64,000 nucleotides of DNA, taken from assembly GCF_027563465.1 (NCBI RefSeq), contig NZ_JAPFQA010000010.1:62001-126000 (forward strand). The letters run 5' to 3'. Below are positions 53,701 through 63,000 of the stretch, piece after piece; position 1 is the stretch's first letter; each line of letters opens with the position of its first letter. Below the pieces are notes generated by a model. That model was not told where the DNA came from. It saw only the letters and a list, made by a program, of their open reading frames with translations, and made no database searches. The stretch is from Mesorhizobium qingshengii (GTDB taxonomy: Bacteria > Pseudomonadota > Alphaproteobacteria > Rhizobiales > Rhizobiaceae). The position numbers were made by a program, and so were the translations under genes.

Positions 53701-54753
53701 CCCAGACGTCGGCGAGATCGAGCTGACGGTCGGAGCTCCGACATACGTGAACTGGTCGGCGGCTGACGTGGCCGAGGTGCCGCCTGCCGTCGTCACCCTG
53801 ACGTCGACCGTGCCGGTGCCGGCGGGCGACGTTGCGGTGATCTGGGTTGCGGAATTGACCGTGAAGCCTGTCGCCGCGGTTGCGCCAAACGTCACCGCCG
53901 TGGTGCCCGAGAAGCCCGAACCGGTGATGATCACGGTCGTGCCGCCCGTTTGCGGTCCCGCCGTCGGTGAGATCGAGGTCACGGTAGGCGCCGCGACATA
54001 GGTGAACTGGTCGGCGGCCGACGTTGCCGACGTGCCGCCCGTGGTCGTGACCCTGATATCGACCGTGCCGGTGCCGGAAGGCGACGTCGCGGTGATCTGG
54101 GTATCGGAATTGACGGTATAGCTCGTCGCATTCGTTGAGCCGAATTTCACGCCGCCGGCGCCCGTGGTGCCGGTGAAGTTCGTGCCGGTGATCACGACCG
54201 AGTTGCCGCCGGCCAGGGACCCGGATGTCGGCGAGAGCGCCGTCACGGTCGGCGGGGCCGAGCAGGTCACCGTCGCCTGGGCCGACCCAGGTGCAATGCT
54301 CCAGACATAGACTGTGAAATGGGTATCGTCCGCGGGCAGAACATAATTGCCACCGAGATTGAGTTCAGCGCCTGCTGCCCCGTACTGCTCGACAATGACG
54401 ACGGCTGTACTCAGCCCGCCGACGATTTCGTCATGCTCGTAAAGCGCGAATCCGGAACCGTTGAAAGGGTCGGAGGGCGCATTCGTATTTCCCGACGTCG
54501 TGGCGGAGTAGGTGAGCTTCTCACCGGCCAAGAGGCTGTACGTTAGATATTGTTCAGCGTTCGACGAGACCGAGAGCCCGCCACCCCACGTCGCGTTGAT
54601 TTGACTGCAGCCGGCAGATATCGCGAAGGAAGGCGATACGAGGGCCAGTTGAAAGAGCGCCACAAGAAGCCATGCGAGCGATGCCTGAACATATCTTGAG
54701 CGGTTGCGGATTGCCGAAACAAGTCCGAACACAAAAAGCATTTTTGAAATCAT
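50731..54753 (-). CDS. Autotransporter with eight IPT/TIG repeats and a bacterial Ig-like domain
   Basis: About 1340 residues. A long signal region (FVFGLVSAIRNRSRYVQASLAWLLVALFQLALVSPSFA) is followed by about 115 residues with no repeat. Then come eight IPT/TIG units of 85 residues (SISPTSGPxxGGTxVTITGxxF...FGATAATxFTVNSATxITATSP), a Big_3-like domain (QTTLASSQNPSQFGQPVTFTATVSATGG) and a C-terminal beta-barrel of about 330 residues (SLYGQQVNALMGLTYKP to WTLSAKAQMPF) ending in Phe. It is surface-displayed, probably as an adhesin. The start is uncertain between 54822, 54753 and 54741. Confidence 0.9.
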   Translation of the reverse strand: MISKMLFVFGLVSAIRNRSRYVQASLAWLLVALFQLALVSPSFAISAGCSQINATWGGGLSVSSNAEQYLTYSLLAGEKLTYSATTSGNTNAPSDPFNGSGFALYEHDEIVGGLSTAVVIVEQYGAAGAELNLGGNYVLPADDTHFTVYVWSIAPGSAQATVTCSAPPTVTALSPTSGSLAGGNSVVITGTNFTGTTGAGGVKFGSTNATSYTVNSDTQITATSPSGTGTVDIRVTTTGGTSATSAADQFTYVAAPTVTSISPTAGPQTGGTTVIITGSGFSGTTAVTFGATAATGFTVNSATQITATSPAGTGTVDVRVTTAGGTSATSAADQFTYVGAPTVSSISPTSGPGAGGTTVTITGTNFSGATAVTFGATPATGFTVNSATQITATSPSGTGTVDVRVTSVGGTSATSAADQFTYIPSPTVTSISPTVGPTSGGTTVTITGTNFTGVTAVTFGATAATSFTFNSATSITATSPSGTGTVDIRVTTAGGTSATSAADQFTYVGPPTVTSISPTSGPLAGGTTVIITGSGFSGTTAVTFGATAATGFTVNSATQITATSPAGTGTVDVRVTTAGGTSATSAADQFTYAAAPTVAAVAPAAGPLAGGTSVAITGTGFTAATAVTFGATAATSYTVNSATSITAVAPAGAGTVDIRVTNPGGTSATSAADQFTYTAAPTVTSISPTSGPAPGGTSVTITGSGFTGATGVTFGATAATSFTVNSATSITATAPAGTGAVDITVTTVGGTSAATAADQFSYLGAPVVTSISPTTGPAVGGTSVTITGSGFTGTAGAGAVRFGAANAASYTVNSANSITAVSPSGTGTVDIVVTTNSQTSSVTAGDRFTYQSATTQTTLASSQNPSQFGQPVTFTATVSATGGTPAGTVTFADGGVTIGSATLSGGAATFTVSTLAIGSHTITASYGGSTTFAPSTSPSLAQTVDVPIDSVRLRALQLNVTKVVAQTSGQAISGAIDDAIADSVNEDATFVTPGNGHIRFNFFADPTDDVQAGPTASVPGIASSAFGPDGRRNAFGAAPGSGSRVEDAFAAINQQMPEKAPPKFEQTKQWLLWADVRTSGIDRWNTTNNNGVPQTSEASLYGQQVNALMGLTYKPMPNLAIGVVGGWETFSYTEEDINGKLKGDGWTAGAYLGWKILPTLRYDAAVTYSGIGYNGIAGTAQGNFTGERWMLSSGLTGTYKTAGFLIEPSAKVYALWEHENAYVDSLGTQQGIYDFMSGRASGGVKAAYPLPWLDSGIVLTPFAGLYGDYYFNMEDSGAILAAGGLPPASTTRLQGWSARATGGLAARFPGGAGVAIGGEFGGLGSNTRTWTLSAKAQMPF
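52198..54262 (-). repeat. Eight tandem IPT/TIG coding repeats of about 255 bp
   Basis: The units have the same 85-codon length and are 60-98% alike. The units at about 52990-53190 and 53755-53955 differ at only a handful of bases over 200 bp and are exactly 765 bp apart (three periods). The others have diverged further. This indicates recent block duplication or gene conversion. Confidence 0.85.
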
Positions 54754-54822
54754 TGCCTGGGCGAAGAGTATCGCCCGCCCCCAAATAAAAAAATCAATTC
54801 TGCTACGCAGGCATCCCCACAT

Positions 54823-55161
54823 CGGCCATAGCAGTCCGTCTCGGCCCTTGCCACAGAAAACTCACATTTGGAGGCGCGCCGCGGGCGGCCTGGGCAGGTT
54901 TTCCAGCGCGCGATGGGATTGCGCGCGGGGATGTCGCTGCATTCGGGCACGGAGCGAGAGGAGGATGGTCGCCGCGTCCTGCGTTCGAGACCGAATCGAC
55001 GCGGCACTGCCGCCACGCAGAGTACGGCGTCTTCAGTTCCAGGCGGCGCAGCCGGACCAACCAATACCTCGACGATCGCGCCATGCTCGCGGACGTTCCG
55101 CTTCCGGCCCCGCCAAGCCGTTCGAGAGCTTGATGTTAACCTTGGCGGGGCGTCTGCCCCC
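54823..55161. other. About 340 bp with no supported gene
   Basis: Several overlapping open frames are Arg- and Pro-rich with poor starts and look like noise from high GC. No tRNA, terminator or repeat is obvious. The segment presumably carries the promoter of the IPT autotransporter near 54760-54850. Confidence 0.4.
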
Positions 55162-55407
55162 TCACCCCCCGGCCAGCCTCGGCATCAGGAAAATCTCCGC
55201 CCCCTGCGGCAACTCCTTCGACCACGTATCGCGATAGATCGTCCCGTCGATCGCCACCGCGATGCCGCGGTCGATCAAGGGCTCGAAGGCGGGATACTGT
55301 TCAGCCAGTTTCCTGAACAGCTCCCTGATGTCCTTGGCCTCGACCTCGACTTTGCTTTGGCCGCCGGCGAGCTGGCCGAGCGCGCCCCAGAGGGTGACTT
55401 CGACCAT
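55162..55407 (-). CDS. MoaD/ThiS-like ubiquitin-fold protein
   Basis: 81 residues: MVEVTLWGALGQLAGGQSKVEVEAKDIRELFRKLAEQYPAFEPLIDRGIAVAIDG, ending QGAEIFLMPRLAGG. The terminal Gly-Gly and beta-grasp pattern mark a sulfur-carrier or MoaD-like protein. It lies downstream of the molybdenum hydroxylase operon, separated by two hairpin repeats, and may serve cofactor sulfuration for it. No E1-like partner is in the window. Confidence 0.88.
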   Translation of the reverse strand: MVEVTLWGALGQLAGGQSKVEVEAKDIRELFRKLAEQYPAFEPLIDRGIAVAIDGTIYRDTWSKELPQGAEIFLMPRLAGG

Positions 55408-55432
55408 CGCCGCTTGCCCCCTATCCGTGATG

Positions 55433-55481
55433 GAGCATGATGTTATCCGAAAACCGCTTCACACTTTTCGGCATCATGCTC
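55433..55481. repeat. Hairpin repeat between the MoaD-like and hydroxylase genes (first)
   Basis: GAGCATGATG pairs with CATCATGCTC, and inner CCGAAAA with TTTTCGG. This is a common dispersed hairpin in alphaproteobacterial genomes and may end transcription. Confidence 0.7.
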
Positions 55482-55495
55482 TCTCTTTGTTCTAC

Positions 55496-55562
55496 GCAAT
55501 TCCCAAGGGAAAGCGCTACGCGCTTTTACCGGGAAAACCGCTGACACTTTTCCTGGAATTGC
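55496..55562. repeat. Hairpin repeat between the MoaD-like and hydroxylase genes (second)
   Basis: GCAATTCC pairs with GGAATTGC; internal GGAAAGCGC and GCGCTTTT also pair. The same type occurs at 59858-59901. It sits two bases beyond the hydroxylase large-subunit stop. Confidence 0.7.
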
Positions 55563-55564
55563 TC

Positions 55565-57829
55565 CTAGCCTCCCCGTTCCGCCTCGATCGCCGCCAGGAT
55601 GCGCGGCGGCGACATCGGGATGTGGGTCATGCGCACGCCCGCCGCGTTCGACACCGCATTGGCGATCGCCGCCAGCGGCGGCACGATCGAGGTCTCGCCG
55701 ACGCCGCGCACCCCGTAGGGGTGGTTGGGGTTGGGGATTTCCAGGATCTGCGTGTCGATCATCGGCAGGTCGGAGCAGACCGGAATGCGGTAGTCTAGGA
55801 AGCCGGGGTTCTGCAGCCGCCCGTCCTTGCCGTAGATATACTCCTCGTTGAGCGCCCAGCCGATGCCTTGCGCGGCGCCGCCCTGGTACTGGCCCTCGAC
55901 ATAGGTCGGGTGCACCGCCTTGCCGGCATCCTGCACCACCGTGTAGCGGATGACCCTGGTCGCGCCCGTCTCGGGATCGACCTCGATATCGCAGATATGG
56001 GTGGCGAAGGAGACGCCGGCGCCGTCGGCGACGAGCTCGCTGTGGCCGGCGATCGGTCCGCCGGTCTTGCCGGAAGCGGCGGCGATCTCCTTCAGCGACA
56101 GTTTGCCGAGATTGCCGTGCTTCTCGCCCCTGGCAACAGCGTGGCCCTTTTCCCAGACCACGTCGTCGACGGAAATGTCCCACATCTGCGCGGCGCGTTC
56201 GCGCAGGATCTTGATCGCGTTGCGGGCGGCCGAGATCGTCGCCATGGAGGACGAGAAGGTGCCGCGGCTGCCGTCCGTCATGTCGTTGTAGCCGAGGCTG
56301 GAGGTGTCGGCGACGATCGCCTTCACATGCTCATAGGCGATGCCGAGTTCTTCCGCCGCCACCAGCGACAGCGATGCGCGCGAACCACCCACATCGACCG
56401 TGCCGACGGCAAGCGAGACCGAGCCGTCCATGCCGATGTTGAGGTCGGTGCAGGTCTGGCCGCCGAAGTTGAACCAGAAGCCGCAAGCCATGCCACGGCC
56501 CTGGTTCGGGCCCAGCGGCGCCTTCATGTGCGGATGGCTCCTCGCCGCTTCCAGCGTCGGGCCGATGCCGATCGGGCCATAGACCGGGCCGTAGGACGAC
56601 CTTGTGCCCTCCTGCGCGGCGTTCCTGATGCGGAACTCGACCGGATCCATGCCGATCTCCTTGGCCAGTTCGTCGACGGCGCTTTCCACCGCGAAGGCCG
56701 CCATCGGCGCCGAGGGCGCGCGATAGGCCGCGGTCTTCGGCCGGTTGACCAGCACTTCATAGCCGACCGTCTTGACGTTATCGAGCTTGTAGCAGGCAAA
56801 CGCCGTCATGGCGCCGATCTCGGCCCAGGAGCCGGCATAGGGGCCGCAGGAATAGCGCAGCGTCGCCTCGGCGGCGGTGATGGTGCCGTCCTTGCGGGCG
56901 CCGATCCTGATGTCGATCGAGGTGGCGCTGGTCGGGCCGGAGGCGCGGAACACCTCGTCGCGGGTCATCACCAGCTTGACCGGGCGCCCCGCCTTGCGCG
57001 ACAGGGCGAGCGCCACCGGCTCGGCCCAGACATGCGTCTTGCCGCCGAAGCCGCCGCCGATCTCCGACGAGGTGACGCGCAGCTTCGAGGCTTCCATGCC
57101 AAGCAGCTGGGCGCAGTGCTGGCGGTAGACGAAATGGCCTTGCGTGCAGACCCAGAGGTCGGCGGTGCCGTCGGAGCTGACGCTCGCCACGCAGGCATGC
57201 GGCTCGATATAGCCCTGGTGCGTCTGCTCGGTCTTGAAGGAGCGCTCGACCACGAAATCGGCGTGGCCGAAACCCTGGTGGACATCGCCATGGCCAAACT
57301 GGCTGCGCTTGGTGACGTTGGACGGCTTAACCGGCTTTTCCTCGAGGCCCTCGGTGAAGATGGCATCGTTGATCAGCGGCGCGTGGTGCTTCATCGCCTC
57401 GTCGACATCGGTGACATGCGGCAGCACCTCGTAGTCGACCACGATCAGCTTCAGCGCCTGCCTGGCCGTGCGGGCGTCGACGGCGGCCACCGCCGCCACC
57501 GCATGGCCGTCATAGAGCGCCTTGGTGCGCGCCATGCAGTTGTCGAGGATGTCGTACATGGCGGCATCGCCATCGGTGAGGTCCGGCAGGTCGGCCGCGG
57601 TGATCACCGCCTTCACGCCGGGAAGCTTCTCCGCCTTCGAGGTGTCGATCTTCCTGATCGTGGCGTGGGCGTGCGGGCTGCGCAGAACGCGCCCGACCAG
57701 CTGGCCGGCCATGTTGAAGTCGGCGCCGTAGCGGGCGCGGCCCGTCACCTTGTCGACGCCGTCGGGGCGGATGGGGCGTGTGCCGACGGATGTGAAATTA
57801 CGCCCGGAATAACGCGGATCGAAATTCAT
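55565..57829 (-). CDS. Molybdenum hydroxylase large subunit (xanthine dehydrogenase family)
   Basis: 754 residues. The N-terminus has VGTRPIRPDGVDKVTGRARYGADF. Molybdopterin-binding stretches include EQTHQGYIEPHACVASV, GGGFGGKTHVWAEPVALALS and AAYRAPSAP. The catalytic Glu motif is near the C-terminus in GVRGVGETSIVPPLAAIANAV. The AYRAPSAP loop lacks the Cys of CO dehydrogenase, so a xanthine dehydrogenase- or aldehyde/benzoyl-CoA-like hydroxylase is likelier. Third gene of the operon, one base after the Fe-S subunit stop. Substrate unknown. Confidence 0.93.
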   Translation of the reverse strand: MNFDPRYSGRNFTSVGTRPIRPDGVDKVTGRARYGADFNMAGQLVGRVLRSPHAHATIRKIDTSKAEKLPGVKAVITAADLPDLTDGDAAMYDILDNCMARTKALYDGHAVAAVAAVDARTARQALKLIVVDYEVLPHVTDVDEAMKHHAPLINDAIFTEGLEEKPVKPSNVTKRSQFGHGDVHQGFGHADFVVERSFKTEQTHQGYIEPHACVASVSSDGTADLWVCTQGHFVYRQHCAQLLGMEASKLRVTSSEIGGGFGGKTHVWAEPVALALSRKAGRPVKLVMTRDEVFRASGPTSATSIDIRIGARKDGTITAAEATLRYSCGPYAGSWAEIGAMTAFACYKLDNVKTVGYEVLVNRPKTAAYRAPSAPMAAFAVESAVDELAKEIGMDPVEFRIRNAAQEGTRSSYGPVYGPIGIGPTLEAARSHPHMKAPLGPNQGRGMACGFWFNFGGQTCTDLNIGMDGSVSLAVGTVDVGGSRASLSLVAAEELGIAYEHVKAIVADTSSLGYNDMTDGSRGTFSSSMATISAARNAIKILRERAAQMWDISVDDVVWEKGHAVARGEKHGNLGKLSLKEIAAASGKTGGPIAGHSELVADGAGVSFATHICDIEVDPETGATRVIRYTVVQDAGKAVHPTYVEGQYQGGAAQGIGWALNEEYIYGKDGRLQNPGFLDYRIPVCSDLPMIDTQILEIPNPNHPYGVRGVGETSIVPPLAAIANAVSNAAGVRMTHIPMSPPRILAAIEAERGG

Positions 57830-57830
57830 C

Positions 57831-58310
57831 TCAGGCTCCCTTCATCACGGTGGCCGCGTCCTGGACGGCACGCACGATCTTGTCGTAGCCGGTGCAGCGG
57901 CAGAGGTTCCCGGCGAGGCCGAAGCGGATTTCCTCCTCGGTCGGGTCGGGGTTCTTGGCCAAAAGGTCCTTCGCCGCGATCAGGAAGCCCGGCGTGCAGA
58001 TGCCGCATTGCAGTGCCGCGTGCTCGAGGAACTTCTGCTGCAGCGGATGCAGCTTGTCGCCATGCGCCATGCCCTCGACGGTCTCGACGCGCCGGCCCTC
58101 GGCCTCCGCGCCGAGCACCAGGCACGAGCACACCAGCCGGTTGTCGAGGATGACGCTGCAGGCGCCGCAGTCGCCGGTGCCGCAGCCTTCCTTGGCGCCC
58201 GTCAGCCCCAGCCGATCGCGCAGCACGTCGAGCAAGGTCTCGTCCGGCTGGCAAAGGTACTCGACGCTGTCGCCGTTGATTGTGGCCGAGACTGCTATAC
58301 CAGCCATCAT
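57831..58310 (-). CDS. Molybdenum hydroxylase 2Fe-2S subunit
   Basis: 159 residues from the first of two ATGs (58310; 58307 has better spacing from AGGAGG). Both clusters are complete: the ferredoxin-type CGTGDCGACSVILDNRLVCSC and the unique QCGICTPG plus CRCTGY set. It transfers electrons between the molybdenum and FAD subunits. Overlaps the FAD-subunit stop by four bases. Confidence 0.96.
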   Translation of the reverse strand: MMAGIAVSATINGDSVEYLCQPDETLLDVLRDRLGLTGAKEGCGTGDCGACSVILDNRLVCSCLVLGAEAEGRRVETVEGMAHGDKLHPLQQKFLEHAALQCGICTPGFLIAAKDLLAKNPDPTEEEIRFGLAGNLCRCTGYDKIVRAVQDAATVMKGA

Positions 58311-59167
58311 TTGCCTCCTGCGCGTGCATAGGCTGAAGTGGCGGCCCGCCTGGCCAGCACACCCGCAACCTTCCTTCTGAACTCGATGGTGCCGCGCTTG
58401 TCGTCGATGGGGCGGCAGGCCCCAAAGCAGACTTTGGCGAGCCGCTCGAGCGCTGCTTCGTCCAGCTTCCTGCCGATGAGCGCCTCGGCTGCCTCTTCCA
58501 CCAGAAGCACCGTCGGCGCCGCGGCGCCCAGCGCCACGCGGGCCGCCTTGATGACGCCGTGTTCGTCGAGCGTCAGGTTGACGCCGGCGCTGACCACCGC
58601 GATATCCATCTCGGTGCGGGGAATGAAACGCAGATACGCATCGCCCGAGCGCGGCGCGCGCTTGTCGAGCAGGATCGCCTCGATGATCTCGCCCTTGGCG
58701 AGCGACGTCTTGCCAGGCCCGGTCGGCACGCTCGCCACGGCAATCGTGCGCCTGCCCCCCGGCCCGACAATCGATGCCCTGGCGCCGGCCGCGACCAGCG
58801 CCGGCACGCTGTCGGCCGCCGGCGAGGCGTTGCAGAGGTTGCCGGTGATTGTGCAGCGTCCCTGCACCTGCTTGGAGCCGATCAGCTTGGCGGCTTCGAC
58901 GACGCCGGGCCATGCCTTCTTCAGGGCCGCGCTCTCCCCCAGCACGGCGCAGGGAACGGCAGCGCCAATGCTGAAGCCCTCGGCCGTTTCCCGGATCTCG
59001 CTCAGGCCGGCGATCGACTTGATGTCGACGATCAGGTCTGGCTCGACAAAGCCGCCCTTCATCCTCACCAGGAGGTCGCTGCCGCCGGCGAGAATGGCCG
59101 CCGTGCCAGCCGATCCGGCCAATTGGCCAACGGCATCTTCGATTGAAAGCGGACGTATGTAGCGCAT
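58307..59167 (-). CDS. Molybdenum hydroxylase FAD-binding subunit (subunit M type)
   Basis: 286 residues. FAD loops are ILAGGSDLLVRMKGG and CTITGNLCNASPAADSVPAL; the C-terminal CoxM/CutM-like domain is ALGAAAPTVLLVEEAAEALIG. First gene of the three-gene operon (FAD, Fe-S, Mo). It lacks the extra 4Fe-4S insertion of 4-hydroxybenzoyl-CoA reductase HcrB, judging by length. Confidence 0.95.
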   Translation of the reverse strand: MRYIRPLSIEDAVGQLAGSAGTAAILAGGSDLLVRMKGGFVEPDLIVDIKSIAGLSEIRETAEGFSIGAAVPCAVLGESAALKKAWPGVVEAAKLIGSKQVQGRCTITGNLCNASPAADSVPALVAAGARASIVGPGGRRTIAVASVPTGPGKTSLAKGEIIEAILLDKRAPRSGDAYLRFIPRTEMDIAVVSAGVNLTLDEHGVIKAARVALGAAAPTVLLVEEAAEALIGRKLDEAALERLAKVCFGACRPIDDKRGTIEFRRKVAGVLARRAATSAYARAGGK

Positions 59168-59413
59168 CGTCTCCCCTTGATTATCGCAATCTCAGCGACC
59201 GTTATAAACAGTCTCCTCATAATGGCTATCCGCTTCCGCATTTTCGGCGATTGGGCCAGGCGCCGCAAAATCGAGTCCCAAAGCAGCCTGAACCGGTGTA
59301 CGCCAATCGGACAGGCTTGCGGCCGGGCCCTCAAAAATCTGGGGGCCTCTGTCGGACCGGTCAAGCCTCGTTCGTCCTTGGGGCATCGAACAGGCATCAT
59401 GAAAGGATAGGAT

Positions 59414-59857
59414 ATGCCCGGCACCGTACGTTTGCACCGCGTTTTGACGACCACCCCGCAGAAGGTCTATCGCGCCTTCGTCGAAGCGGACGCGCTGGCG
59501 AAGTGGCTTCCGCCGAACGGCTTCACCTGCACGGTCGATCACCTCGAGGCAAAGGTCGGCGGCACGTTCAAGATGTCCTTCCGCAACTTCACGACAGGCG
59601 GCAGCCATGCCTTCGGCGGCGAGTATCTCGAGCTCATTCCCAATGAGCGCCTGCGCTACACCGACAGGTTCGACGATCCCAACCTGCCCGGCGAGATCCA
59701 GGTGACCGTAATCCTGAAGAAAGTCTCGGTCGGCACCGAAATCGACATCACCCAGGCCGGCATTCCCGACGTCATTCCGGTCGAGGCCTGCTATCTCGGC
59801 TGGCAGGAGTCGCTCAGAAACCTGGCAAGGCTCGTCGAGCCAGAGATCAATCAATAA
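59414..59857 (+). CDS. SRPBCC/AHSA1-domain protein
   Basis: 147 residues starting MPGTVRLHRVLTTTPQKVYRAFVEADALAKWLPPNGFTC. The W-L-P-P-x-G pattern, KVGGTFKMSFRNFTTG and the final GWQESLRNLARLVEPEINQ match small Aha1/SRPBCC ligand-binding proteins. GGAT ribosome-binding sequence upstream. Role unknown; divergent from the hydroxylase operon. Confidence 0.93.
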   Translation: MPGTVRLHRVLTTTPQKVYRAFVEADALAKWLPPNGFTCTVDHLEAKVGGTFKMSFRNFTTGGSHAFGGEYLELIPNERLRYTDRFDDPNLPGEIQVTVILKKVSVGTEIDITQAGIPDVIPVEACYLGWQESLRNLARLVEPEINQ

Positions 59858-59901
59858 GCAATTCCGGGAAAAGTGCGCAGCGCTTTTCCGTCCGGAATTG
59901 C
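59858..59901. repeat. Hairpin repeat just after the SRPBCC stop
   Basis: GCAATTCCGG pairs with CCGGAATTGC and inner GGAAAAG with CTTTTCC. It begins right after the stop codon and resembles the element at 55496-55562. Possible transcription terminator. Confidence 0.65.
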
Positions 59902-60024
59902 GCCGAAACAAATAGCCGCGGCGGCGGATGCGCCGGCCGGAGGACATCGCCCGCCCCGGCTCCAGGCTGAGCGGCCGAGTTTGGACCCAATGGCGACTTT
60001 CGATACTGGATGCCCAGCTTGTTT

Positions 60025-63000
60025 TCACCACTTGGTCCGGAAGCCGAGCGTGCCGGTCAGCGCATAACTGTCACCGAAGTCTTTCAGGCCCGTCCGGGCG
60101 ACGGCTTCGCCAAAGACCGAGAACTTGTCGTCGGCCCAATTGATCGTGCCGCCGATGCCGAGACCGCCCCAGAGCTGCTCGTTCCGGCTTGAGAGGCTGC
60201 TGCCGGCGAGGTCGACCGATGAGCCGTCCTCGAAATCGTAATAAAGGTTGGCGAGGCCGTAGACATTCGTGCGGCCGGTGCGACCCGTGCGATCCTGCCA
60301 CTGAGACTGGTGGTCGAGCGAGAGGCCGAGGCGGCCGAGCAGGCTGTCGCTGCTGCCCAAGGCAACTCTTGCGCCGAAGGCGTCGGTGAAGGAGTCGAAA
60401 TCGACGGACGACCAGGCAAGCTGCGCTTGCGGCGTCAGCGACCAGCTCGGATCGAGCATGATGCGCTTGCCCGCTTCGACGCCAAGCGCGTAGCCGACGC
60501 CGTTATTGCCGTCGACAAGCCGCTGTCCGGCGGTCGCCGAGTCGAGATTGCTGTCGTACCAGATCACCTGTGCCTGGCCGTCAAGGTAGAAGCCTTCCGC
60601 GCCGTACCAGGTCAACGAGCCGGAAACGCCGGTGCCGGTGGTATCGATCGACCCGCTGCCGAACACCGACGAGACGTCGGCGGACACCGTGCCGTACTGG
60701 AAAGCGACGCCGCCGATGAGCTGACCGGCCGTGCTGTCGGAGAGGAGCATGTCGGCGCCGGTCTGCAGCCTCCAGGTCGAGGTATCGTAAGTCGTTGCGG
60801 TGGTTGAGCTTTCCGGATCGTAGGAGCCGCTGGTGCCTTCGATCCTGCCCCACAGCCCGATACCGGCCTCGGCCTTTACCTCGTCGGAGATCCCATCGGT
60901 GCCTTGTGCTTCGACGGTCCAGGATCGGTTGCCGAGCCGTTGCTGCAGCGTGCCCAGCTGGTTGAAGGTCTGCAATACGCCCGCATAGGCTTCGTAGAGC
61001 GGTGCGCCGGCCTGATAGAGCGGAGTTTCGGGTCCGACTTTATTGATCAGGGCGGAGCGCAAATACCAGTCGCCGTCGGCGGGCGTGCTCGTGCCGCCCT
61101 GGTAGAGCCTGTAGGCGTAGGCGCCGCCGACGACCGCCGCATCGCCTTCGAAAGTGTAGTCGCCCTTCAGCGAGAAGGTGCCGTTCGAGATGCCGCCGAC
61201 GTCGACGATCTTGATGCCTTCGACCGTTTGGCCTCCCGCGCCGCCGAAATTCACGACCTGGAGCGTGCCCGTGCCCGATGTGCCGCCGGCGATCACCAGC
61301 ATGTCGGTCGCCGAACCGTCACCACCGAGCGCGGTGTTGAGGACGACGGTGCCGCCATTGCCGGCATAATCGCCGCTGATGGTCAGCGTGTTGCCGAGGC
61401 CGCCGCCGGCGATGCGCACCGTTCCGGCGTTGGTCAGCCCGGCAAGCGTCTGGGAGGTGCCGGCGAGATCGAGCGTGGCGCCCGAGGCGACGGAGAACTG
61501 CGAGGAGGAACTGAACGCGTTCGCCGCCCCCGCGGCAAGCGTGCCGCCGCTGACCGACGTGGCGCCCTTGAAGGCCGAGTTGTCCGAGGAGAGCACCAGA
61601 ATGCCCAGGCCGTCCTTGACGAAGGTGCCGGCGCCCGAGAGCACGCCGGCATAGCTAGCGTCAGCGACCTGGTCGAAGGTGAAGGAGGCGCCCGCGCCAA
61701 TCGAGACATCGCCGCCGAAGCGCTCGGCCGCCGAGACGAGGCCACCCTGGTCGATGGTCCAGTCGAGCACGGAGATGCCGGTTAGCGTCAGCGTGCCGGC
61801 GCCGTCCTTGACCATCGTGCCGGTGCCGGAGATATCCCCGGCAAAGCTGGCGTCCGCCGCCTGGTCGAACACGACGGTGCCGGCATTGCCGATATCGCCA
61901 CGGATCGAAGCGGCATCGCCGATCAGCGTGCCGGCGGTGATCGTGGTGCCGCCCGTGTAGGTGTTGGCGCCTGTCAAAACCAGCGTGCCGCCGCCGGCTT
62001 TCGTGAGGCCGCCTGCGCCGGAGATGACATTGCTGAGCGTGAGGGTCGTGCCGGGATCGGTCAGGAACGTTCCGCCCCCCGTCAGCGCGATGGTGCGGGC
62101 ACTGGTGATGTCGGCGGTGGTTTCCAGCGTGCCGCCATTGAAGGTCAGGCCGCCCGAGGCCGCGCCCAGATTGTTGTCGCTCGAGATCTGCAGGATACCG
62201 CCGGTCAACGTCCAGGGGGTGACGGCGGTCGTCGCCCCCGTCAGCGTCCACGTGCTGTTCCCGGTCTTCTCGTAAAACCCGAACCCGTCATATTTGGCGC
62301 CAGGGCCGATCTGGGACACATCGAAACTGGCGCTGGTATCGCCGCCAAGCTTGAAAGTATCGGCGGTGCTGAAGGCAACCACATTGCCCGCGATGGTCGA
62401 GCCGGCCTGAATTTCCAGCGAATTGACTCCGCCGGTGAACTCGATGGCTTTACCGGCTACCGGCGTTCCACCACCCGCACCGACGGCGCCGCCGCTGATC
62501 GTGCCCGCATTGATGATGGCGATGTTGGCGCCCTTGATCCCCGCGCCGCCATCGCCGGCCGTCCCGGTCGCTCCGGCCTGACCGCCAGTCCCGCCAACGA
62601 TCGTCGCCCCCGTCCCGTTGATGACCGTTCCGCCCGAAAGCAGGAGAACACCGGCTCCGCCGTCGCCGCCGCCCGCCGCCAAGAGGGTTCTTCCGCCTGT
62701 TCCCCCAAGCAGATGTCCGCTGTTCTGGACCGTTCCGCCGCCGGTCAGGACGATGGCGGCCGCGCCGCCGCCACCGCCGCTCTGAGTGCCGCCTCGGCCG
62801 CCAGTGCCGCCCGTGACGCTGCCGCCGGCATCAACGGTTACATTGGCTGACGAAAACACGCCGACGCCACCGCCGCCGCCACCTCCATTGGAGAAGGAGC
62901 CCGCAATGCCGCCATTGCCGCCTGTGACCGATCCGCTGCCGGTTACGACAGTGTTCGCCGTGGCACTGACGCCGACACCGCCACCGCCGCCGCCGCCCCC

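Noticed and set aside
52490..54001. Several Val/Pro-rich plus-strand frames of similar length
   Set aside because: They are antisense shadows of the IPT/TIG repeats.
52198..54262. Regular repeats as a CRISPR array
   Set aside because: Unit length is 255 bp, the repeats are coding and there are no unique spacers.
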